DNA from: Fasciola hepatica
Taxonomy: Eukaryota; Platyhelminthes; Trematoda; Plagiorchiida; Fasciolidae
Reading direction: 5' to 3'
Length of the DNA: 64,000 bases
Assembly: GCA_948099385.1 (NCBI GenBank)
Contig: CANUEZ040000196.1
Span: 2,773,001-2,837,000, forward strand
In this document: positions 40,601 to 49,599 of the stretch, piece by piece
Position numbering within the stretch: position 1 is the stretch's first letter
Layout: each line of letters begins with the position of its first letter
Translations under genes and position numbers: made by a program
Notes under the pieces: generated by a model
Database searches by the model: none
The model's input: the letters and a program-made list of their open reading frames with translations, nothing else
What the model was told of the DNA's origin: nothing

Positions 40601-41342
40601 AATCTAATCTAATCTCGTACTACTAATCAATTGCATGCATAGTAAGGAAGCTGTGTAGGTTGTTCATTTGTAAATGCGTTGGTTGTACTTAGGCCCCTAC
40701 AGAGAAGTCATCCATCATAGGAGTCGATCGGTGTGCGCGAAGCTGGTTCTTACCATTCAAATTTGAAGCGAGTTTGGGAAGGGTGCTATATCATGTAATG
40801 TAGATGTTGAACAAAGCGTTGATAGCCATCCCGGATAGCCTTGTGTTGTTAAGTTGTTCGATTCACAATGGTTCACCGGTTGTTGGAGTGCTCGTGGGTG
40901 CTCGATCGATGTGCACTGCTGATGAGTCGAGTCCCTTAGAGGATGAAACAGCTGTACAGTGCTTCCATGGATTTCAATGCTCAGTTGAGCGTTCAAGCTG
41001 CATGATCAATCATATTATACAAATCCAATCTAATCTAATCTGATCTACTCTCGTACTACTAATCAATTGCATGCATAGTAAGGAAGCTGTGTAGGTTGTT
41101 CATTTGGGAATGCGTTGGTTGTACTTAGGCCCCTACAGAGAAGTCATCTATCATAGTAGTCGATCGGTGTGTGCGAAGCTGGTTCTTACCATTCAAATTT
41201 GAAGTGATTATGGGAAGGTTGCTATATCATGTAGTGTAGATGTTGAACAAAGCGTTGAGAGCCATCCCGGATAGCCTTGTGTTGTTAAGTTGTTCGATTC
41301 ACAATGGTTCACCGGTTGTTGGAGTGCCCGTGGGGGGTCGAT

Positions 41343-41408
41343 CGATGTGCACTGTTGATGAGTCGAGTCCCTTAGAGGATGAAACAGCTGTACAGTGCTT
41401 CCATGGAT
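41343..41408 (+). pseudogene. Hammerhead copy with core mutation C3 to U
   Basis: C to T at 41355 turns CUGAUGA into UUGAUGA. C3 pairs with G8 in the active structure, so this copy is expected to be badly impaired. The remaining elements are intact. Confidence 0.72.
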
Positions 41409-41847
41409 TTCAATGCTCAGTTGAGCGTTCAAGCTGCATGATCAATCATATTATACAAATCCAATCTAATCTAATCTGATCTAATCTCGTACTACTAATC
41501 AATTGCATGCATAGTAAGGAAGCTGTGTAGGTTGTTCATTTGGGAATGCGTTGGTTGCACTTAGGCCCCTACAGAGAATTCATCCATCATAGGAGTCGAT
41601 CGGTGTGCGCGAAGCTGTTTCTTACCATTCAAATTTGAAGCGAGTTTTGGAAGGGTGCTATATCATGTAGTGTAGATGTTGAACAAAGCGTTGATAGCCA
41701 TCCCGGATAGCCTTGTGTTGTTAAGTTGTTCGATTCACAATGGTTCACCGGTTGTTGGAGTGCTCGTGGGTGCTCGATCGATGTGCACTGCTGATGAGTC
41801 GAGTCCCTTAGAGGATGAAACAGCTGTACAGTGCTTCCATGGATTTC

Positions 41848-41865
41848 AATGCTCAGTTGAGCGTT
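41848..41865 (+). other. Strong hairpin just downstream of the cleavage site
   Basis: AAUGCUCA pairs with UGAGCGUU (eight pairs including one U-G) around a two-base GU turn. It starts 19 nt after the predicted 5' end of the monomer RNA and recurs in nearly every unit. At about 62990 and 63853 a G to A change makes the centre CAATTG, a perfect palindrome. It may protect or structure the 5' end of the cleaved RNA, or only be a foldable DNA palindrome; the sequence does not decide. Confidence 0.65.
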
Positions 41866-41893
41866 CAAGCTGCATGATCAATCATATTATACA

Positions 41894-41918
41894 AATCTAA
41901 TCTAATCTGATCTAATCT
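41894..41918 (+). repeat. AATCT pentamer track (reference copy)
   Basis: Five pentamers: AATCT three times, GATCT, AATCT. The number varies from five to six between units and accounts for most unit-length variation (431 versus 436 bp). GATCT occurs at different positions in different subfamilies. Replication slippage is the likely cause. Confidence 0.9.
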
Positions 41919-42158
41919 CGTACTACTAATCAATTGCATGCATAGTAAGGAAGCTGTGTAGGTTGTTAATTTGGGAATGCGTTGGTTGTACTTAGGCCCC
42001 TACAGAGAAGTCATCCATCATAGGAGTCGATCGGTGTGCGCGAAGCTGGTTCTTACCATTCAAATTTGAAGCGAGTTTGGGAAGGGTGCTATATCATGTA
42101 GTGTAGATGTTGAACAAAGCGTTGAGAGCCATCCCGGATAGCCTTGTGTTGTTAAGTT

Positions 42159-42167
42159 GTTCGATTC
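42159..42167 (+). promoter_or_regulatory. Box-B-like motif (possible RNA polymerase III element)
   Basis: GTTCGATTC matches the GTTCGANNC core of the tRNA-type B box and is conserved in almost all units, about 50 nt upstream of the ribozyme. No convincing A box is at normal spacing. The best candidate (TAGCC, 33 bp upstream) is changed to GAGCC in many copies, including this one. No T-arm stem surrounds it. This may be chance. Confidence 0.25.
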
Positions 42168-42208
42168 ACAATGGTTCACCGGTTGTTGGAGTGCCCGTGG
42201 GGGCTCGG

Positions 42209-42274
42209 TCGATGTGCACTGCTGATGAGTCGAGTCCCTTAGAGGATGAAACAGCTGTACAGTGCTTCCATGGA
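42209..42274 (+). ncRNA. Type I hammerhead ribozyme, reference copy
   Basis: Self-cleaving RNA; cleavage is predicted after A42259. Seen in the sequence: outer stem I UCGAUG (42209-42214) pairs with CAUGGA (42269-42274) with one G-G mismatch. An internal loop has U on one side and UUC on the other. Inner stem I GCACUG (42216-42221) pairs with CAGUGC (42260-42265) over six Watson-Crick pairs. Core C3-A9 is CUGAUGA (42222-42228). Stem II opens with GUC against GAU (a G-U wobble at 10.1-11.1). Core GAAA is at 42248-42251. Stem III is ACA against UGU around GC, and the cleavage triplet is GUA. All core residues (C3, U4, G5, A6, G8, A9, G12, A13, A14, A15.1-U16.1, H17) match the consensus. The internal loop in stem I is where natural type I hammerheads make the tertiary contact with loop II. 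Function is inferred, not shown. Confidence 0.87.
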
Positions 42275-44459
42275 TTTCAATGCTCAGTTGAGCGTTCAAG
42301 CTGCATGATCAATCATATTATACAAATCTAATCTAATCTGATCTAATCTCGTACTACTAATCGATTGCATGCATAGTAAGGAAGCTGTGTAGGTTGTTCA
42401 TTTGGGAATGCGTTGGTTGTACTTAGGCCCCTACAGAGAAGTCACCCATCATAGGAGTCGATCGGTGTGTGCGAAGCTGGTTCCTACCATTGAAATTTGA
42501 AGCGAGTTTGGGAAGGGTGCTATATCATGTAGTGTAGATGTTGAACAAAGCGTTGAGAGCCATCCCGGATAGCCTTGTGTTGTTAAGTTGTTCGATTCAC
42601 AATGGTTCACCGGTTGTTGGAGTGCTCGTGGAGGCTCGATCGATGTGCACTGCTGATGAGTCGAGTCCCTTAGAGGATGAAACAGCTGTACAGTGCTTCC
42701 ATGGATTTCAATGCTCAGTTGAGCGTTCAAGCTGCATGATCAATCATATTATGCAAATCTAATCTAATCTGATCTAATCTCGTACTACTAATCAATTGCA
42801 TGCATAGTAAGGAAGCTGTGTAGGTTGTTCATTTGGGAATGCGTTGGTTGTACTTAGGCCCCTACAGAGAAGTCATCCATCATAGGAGTCGATCGGTGTG
42901 CGCGAAGCTGGTCCTTACCATTGAAATTTGAAGTGAATATTGGAAGGTTGCTATATCATGTAGTGTAGATGTTGAACAAAGCGTTGATAGCCATCCCGGA
43001 TAGCCTTGTGTTGTTAAGTTGTTCGATTCACAATGGTTCACCGGTTGTTGGAGTGCCCGTGTGTTTGTCGGTCGATGTGCACTGCTGATGAGTCGAGTCC
43101 CTTAGAGGATGAAACAGCTGTACAGTGCTTCCATGGATTTCAATGCTCAGTTGAGCGTTCAAGCTGCATGATCAATCATATTATACAAATCTAATCTAAT
43201 CTAATCTAATCTCGTACTACTAATCAATTGCATGCATAGTGAGGAAGCTGTGTAGGTTGTTCATTTGGGAATGCGTTGGTTGTACTTAGGCCCCTACAGA
43301 GAAGTCATCCATCATAGGAGTCGATCGGTGTGCACGAAGCTGGTTCTTACCATTCAAATTTAAAGCGAGTTTGGGAAGGGTGCTATATGATGTAGTGTAG
43401 ATGTTGAACAAAGCGTTGAGAGCCATCCCGGATAGCCTTGTGTTGTTAAGTTGTTCGATTCACAATGGTTCACCGGTTGTTGGAGTGCTCGTGGAGGCTC
43501 GATCGATGTGCACTGCTGATGAGTCGAGTCCCTTAGAGGATGAAACAGCTGTACAGTGCTTCCATGGATTTCAATGCTCAGTTGAGCGTTCAAGCTGCAT
43601 GATCAATCATATTATACAAATCTAATCTAATCTGATCTAATCTCGTACTACTAATCAATTGCATGCATAGTAAGAAAGCTGTGTAGGTTGTTCATTTGGG
43701 AATGCGTTGATTGTACTTAGGCCCCTACAGAGAAGTCATCCATCAAACGAGTCGATCAGTGTGTGCGAAGCTGGTTGTTACCATTCAAATTTGAAGCGAG
43801 TTTGGGAAGGGTGCTATATCATGTAGTGTAGATGTTGAACAAAGCGTTGAGAGCCATCCCGGATAGCCTTGTGTTGGTAAGTTGTTCGATTCACAATGGT
43901 TCACCGGTTGTTGGAGTGCCCGTGGGAGCTCGGTCGATGTGCACTGCTGATGAGTCGAGTCCCTTAGAGGATGAAACAGCTGTACAGTGCTTCCATGGAT
44001 TTCAATGCTCAGTTGAGCGTTCAAGCTGCATGATCAATCATATTATACAAATCTAATCTAATCTGATCTAATCTCGTACTACTAATCAATTGCATGCTTA
44101 GTAAAGAAGCTGTGTAGGTTGTTCTTTTGTGAATGAGTTGGTTGTACTTAGGCCCCTACAGAGAAGTCATCCATCATAGGAGTCGATCGGTGTGCGCGAA
44201 GCTGGTTCCTACCATTCAAATTCAAAGCGAGTTTGGGAAGGGTGCTATATCATGTAGTGTAGATGTTGAACAAAGCGTTGAGAGCCATCGCGGATAGCCT
44301 TGTGTTGTTAAGTTGTTCGATTCACAATGGTTCACCGGTTGTTGGAGTGCCCGTGTGTTTGTCGGTCGATGTGCACTGCTGATGAGTCGAGTCCCTTAGA
44401 GGATGAAACAGCTGTACAGTGCTTCCATGGATTTCAATGCTCAGTTGAGCGTTCAAGCT

Positions 44460-47055
44460 GCATGATCAATCATATTATACAAATCTAATCTAATCTAATC
44501 TAATCTCGTACTACTAATCAATTGCATGCATAGTAAGGAAGCTGTGTAGGTTGTTCATTTGGGAATGCGTTGGTTGTACTCAGGCCCCTACAGAGAATTC
44601 ATCCATCATAGGAGTCGATCGGTGTGTGCGAAGCTGGTTCTTACCATTCAAATTCGAAGCGAGTTTGGGAAGGGTGCTATATCATGTAGTGTAGATGTTG
44701 AACAAAGCGTTGATAGCCATCCCGGATAGCCTTGTGTTGTTAAGTTGTTCGATTCACAATGGTTCACCGTGTGTTGGAGTGACAGTGGGGGCTCGATCGA
44801 CGTGCACTGCTGATGAGTCGAGTCCCTTAGAGGATGAAACAGCTGTACAGTGCTTCCATGGATTTCAATGCTCAGTTGAGCGCTCAAGCTGCATGATCAA
44901 TCATATTATACAAATCTAATCTAATCTGATCTAATCTAATCTTGTACTACTAATCAATTGCATGCATAGTAAGGAAGCTGTGTAGGTTGTTCATTTGGGA
45001 ATGCGTTGGTTGTACTTAGGCCCCTACAGAGAAGTCATCCATCATAGGAGTCGATCGGTGTGTGCGAAGCTGGTTCCTACCATTCAAATTTGAAGCGAGT
45101 TTTGGAAGGGTGCTATATCATGTAGTGTAGATGTTGAACAAAGCGTTGAGAGCCATCCCGGATAGACTTGTTTTGTTAAGTTGTTCGATTCACAATGGTT
45201 CACCGGTTGTTGGAGTGCCCGTGGGGGCTCGATCGATGTGCACTGCTGATGAGTCGAGTCCCTTAGAGGATGAAACAGCTGTACAGTGCTTCCATGGATT
45301 TCAATGCTCAGTTGAGCGTTCAAGCTGCATGATCAATCATATTGTGCAAATCTAATCTAATCTGATCTAATCTCGTACTACTAATCAATTGCATGCATAG
45401 TAAGGAAGCTGTGTAGGTTGTTCATTTGGGAATGCGTTGGTTGTACTTAGGCCCCTACAGAGAAGTCATCCATCATTCGAGTCGATCGGTGTGTGCGAAG
45501 CTGTTTCCTACCATTGAAATTTGAAGCGAGTTTGGGAAGTGTGCTATATCATGTAGTGTAGATGTTGAACAAAGCGTTGATAGCCATCCCGGATAGCCTT
45601 GTGTTGTTAAGTTGTTCGATTCACAATGGTTCACCGGTTGTTGGAGTGCCCGTGGGGGCTCGGTCGATGTGCACTGCTGATGAGTCGAGTCCCTTAGAGG
45701 ATGAAACAGCTGTACAGTGCTTCCATGGATTTCAATGCTCAGTTGAGCGTTCAAGCTGCATGATCAATCATATTATACAAATCTAATCTAATCTAATCTA
45801 ATCTCGTACTACTAATCAATTGCATGCATAGTAAGGAAGCTGTGTAGGTTGTTCATTTGGGAATGCGTTGGTTGTACTCAGGCCCCTACAGAGAATTCAT
45901 CCATCATAGGAGTCGATCGGTGTGTGCGAAGCTGGTTCTTACCATTCAAATTCGAAGCGAGTTTGGGAAGGGTGCTATATCATGTAGTGTAGATGTTGAA
46001 CAAAGCGTTGATAGCCATCCCGGATAGCCTTGTGTTGTTAAGTTGTTCGATTCACAATGGTTCACCGTGTGTTGGAGTGCCAGTGGGGGCTCGATCGACG
46101 TACACTGCTGATGAGTCGAGTCCCTTAGAGGATGAAACAGCTGTACAGTGCTTCCATGGATTTCAATGCTCAGTTGAGCGCTCAAGCTGCATGATCAATC
46201 ATATTATACAAATCTAATCTAATCTAATCTAATCTAATCTCGTACTACTAATCAACTGCATGCATAGTAAGGAAGCTGTGTAGGTTGTTCATTTGGGAAT
46301 GCGTTGGTTGTACTTAGGCCCCTACAGAGAAGTCATCCATCATAGGAGTCGATCGGTGTGTGCGAAGCTGGTTCCTACCATTCAAATTTGAAGCGAGTTT
46401 GGGAAGGGTGCTATATCATGTAGTGTAGATGTTGAACCAAGCGTTGAAAGCCATCCCGGATAGCCTTGTTTTGTTAAGTTGTTCGATTCACAATGGTTCA
46501 CCGGTTGTTGGAGTGCCCGTGGGGGCTCGATCGATGTGCACTGCTGATGAGTCGAGTCCCTTAGAGGATGAAACAGCTGTACAGTGCTTCCATGGATTTC
46601 AATGCTCAGTTGAGCGTTCAAGCTGCATGATCAATCATATTATGCAAATCTAATCTAATCTGATCTAATCTCGTACTACTAATCAATTGCATGCATAGTA
46701 AGGAAGCTGTGTAGGTTGTTCATTTGGGAATGCGTTGGTTGTACTTAGGCCCCTACAGAGAAGTCATCCATCATTCGAGTCGATCGGTGTGTGCGAAGCT
46801 GTTTCCTACCATTGAAATTTGAAGCGAGTTTGGGAAGGGTGCTATATCATGTAGTGTAGATGTTGAACAAAGCGTTGAGAGCCATCCCGGATAGCCTTGT
46901 GTTGTTAAGTTGTTCGATTCACAATGGTTCACCGGTTGTTGGAGTGCCCGTGTGTTTGTCGGTCGATGTGCACTGCTGATGAGTCGAGTCCCTTAGAGGA
47001 TGAAACAGCTGTACAGTGCTTCCATGGATTTCAATGCTCAGTTGAGCGTTCAAGC
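44460..47055 (+). repeat. Three-unit higher-order repeat, 1298-bp shift
   Basis: Shared rare variants at this shift include CACCGTGTGTTGG (about 44766 and 46064), TCGATCGACGT (about 44795 and 46093) and CATCATTCGAGTC (about 45472 and 46770). Confidence 0.75.
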
Positions 47056-49599
47056 TGCATGATCAATCATATTATACAAATCTAATCTAATTTAATCTAA
47101 TCTCGTACTACTAATCAATTGCATGCATAGTAAGGAAGCTGTGTAGGTTGTTCATTTGGGAATGCGTTGGTTGTACTGAGGCCCCTACAGAGAAGTCATC
47201 CATCATAGGAGTCGATCGGTGTGTGCGAAGCTGGTTCCTAACATTGAAATTTGAAGCGAGTTTGGGAAGGGTGCTATATCATGTAGTGTGGATGTTGAAC
47301 AACGCGATGAGAGCCATCCCGGATAGCCTTGTGTTGTTAAGTTGTTCGATTCACAATGGTTCACCGGTTGTTGGAGTGCCCGTGGGGGCTCGATCGATGT
47401 GCACTGCTGATGAGTCGAGTCCCTTAGAGGATGAAACAGCTGTACAGTGCTTCCATGGATTTCAATGCTCAGTTGAGCGTTCAAGCTGCATGATCAATCA
47501 TATTATGCAAATCTAATCTAATCTGATCTAATCTCGTACTACTAATCAATTGCATGCATAGTAAGGAAGCTGTGTAGGTTGTTCTTTTGTGAATGAGTTG
47601 GTTGTACTTAGGCCCCTACAGAGAAGTCATCCATCATAGGAGTCGATCGGTGTGTGCAAAGCTGGTTCTTACCATTCAAATTCGAAGCGAGTTTGGGAAG
47701 GGTGCTATATCATGTAGTGTAGATGTTGAACAAAGCGTTGATAGCCATCCCGGATAGCCTTGTGTTGTTAAGTTGTTCGATTCACAATGGTTCACCGTGT
47801 GTTGGAGTGCTCGTGGAGGCTCGATCGATGTGCACTGCTGATGAGTCGAGTCCCTTAGAGGATGAAACAGCTGTACAGTGCTTCCATGGATTTCAATGCT
47901 CAGTTGAGCGCTCAAGCTGCATGATCAATCATATTATACAAATCTAATCTAATCTGATCTAATCTCATATTACTAATCATATGCATGCATAGTAAGGAAG
48001 CTGTGTAGGTTGTTAATTTGGGAATGCGTTGGTTGTACTTAGGCCCCTACAGCGAAGTCATCCATCATAGGAGTCGATCGGTGTGTGCGAAGCTGGTTCC
48101 TACCATTCAAATTTAAAGTGAGTTTGGGAAGGGTGCTATATCATGTAGTGTAGATGTTGAACAAAGCGATGAGAGCCATCCCGGATAGCCTTGTTTTGTT
48201 AAGTTGTTCGATTCACAATGGTTCACCGGTTGTTGGAGTGCCCGTGGGGGCTCGGTCGATGTGCACTGCTGATGAGTCGAGTCCCTTAGAGGATGAAACA
48301 GCTGTACAGTGCTTCCATGGATTTCAATGCTCAGTTGAGCGTTCAAGCTGCATGATCAATCATATTATACAAATGTAATCTAATCTAATCTAATCTCGTA
48401 CTACTAATCAATTGCATGCATAGTAAGGAAGCTGTGTAGGTTGTTCATTTGGGAATGCGTTGGTTGTACTCAGGCCCCTACAGAGAAGTCATCCATCATA
48501 GGAGTCGATCGGTGTGTGCGAAGCTGGTTCTTATCATTCAAATTTGAAGCGAGTTTGGGAAGAGTGCTATATCATGTAGTGTAGATGTTGAACAAAGCGA
48601 TGAGAGCCATCCCGGATAGCCTTGTTTTGTTAAGTTGTTCGATTCACAATGGTTCACCGGTTGTTGGAGTGCCCGTGGGGGCTCGATCGATGTGCACTGC
48701 TGATGAGTCGAGTCCCTTAGAGGATGAAACAGCTGTACAGTGCTTCCATGGATTTCAATGCTCAGTTGAGCGTTCAAGCTGCATGATCAATCATATTATA
48801 CAAATCTAATCTAATCTGATCTAATCTCGTACTACTAATCAATTGCATGCATAGTAAGGAAGCTGTGTAGGTTGTTCATTTGGGAATGAGTTGGTTGTAC
48901 TTAGGCCCCTACAGAGAAGTCATCCATCATAGGAGTCGATCGGTGTGTGCGAAGCTGGTTCTTACCATTCAAATTCGAAGCGAGTTTGGGAAGGGTGCTA
49001 TATCATGTAGTGTAGATGTTGAACAAAGCGTTGATAGCCATCCCGGATAGCCTTGTTTTGTTAAGTTGTTCGATTCACAATGGTTCACCGTGTGTTGGAG
49101 TGCTCGTGGAGGCTCGATCGATGTGCACTGCTGATGAGTCGAGTCCCTTAGAGGATGAAACGGCTGTACAGTGCTTCCATGGATTTCAATGCTCAGTTGA
49201 GCGTTCAAGCTGCATGATCAATCATATTATACAAATCTAATCTAATCTGATCTAATCTCATACTACTAATCAATTGCATGCATAGTAAGGAAGCTGTGTA
49301 GGTTGTTAATTTGGGAATGCGTTGGTTGTACTTAGGCCCCTACAGAGAAGTCATCCATCATAGGAGTCGATCGGTGTGTGCGAAGCTGGTTCTTACCATT
49401 CAAATTTGAAGCGAGTTTGGGAAGGGTGCTATATCATGTAGTGTAGATGTTGAACAAAGCGATGAGAGCCATCCCGGATAGCCTTGTTTTGTTAAGTTGT
49501 TCGATTCACAATGGTTCACCGGTTGTTGGAGTGCCCGTGGGGGCTCGATCGATGTGCACTGCTGATGAGTCGAGTCCCTTAGAGGATGAAACAGCTGTA

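Larger units (their letters stand above)
41829..42259 (+). repeat. Reference repeat unit, cleavage site to cleavage site (431 bp)
   Basis: This copy is chosen as the type because its ribozyme is intact and its length is modal. It starts at the base after one predicted cleavage site and ends at the next. Contents in order: 3' strand of stem I (41829-41843), an 18-nt hairpin (41848-41865), the pentamer track (41894-41918), a stretch holding CAATTG and GCATGC palindromes (about 41930-41942), a middle region of about 170 bp with no recognised motif, a box-B-like motif (42159-42167), a G-rich segment (about 42196-42206) and the ribozyme core (42209-42259). The predicted RNA monomer is therefore 431 nt, with a 5'-OH and a 2',3'-cyclic phosphate if it cleaves as hammerheads do. 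Confidence 0.9.

Noticed and set aside
42161..42175. CENP-B box
   Set aside because: TTCG followed by A at the right distance is present, but the CGGG end is missing (ATGG).
42140..42175. tRNA gene or tRNA-derived SINE
   Set aside because: Only the box-B core matches. No acceptor, D or T stems form around it and the A box is not at a workable distance.
42209..42236. Type III hammerhead using GUC at 42208-42210 as cleavage site
   Set aside because: The bases before this GUC do not pair with the strand after GAAA, so no stem III forms. The type I arrangement pairs on all three stems.
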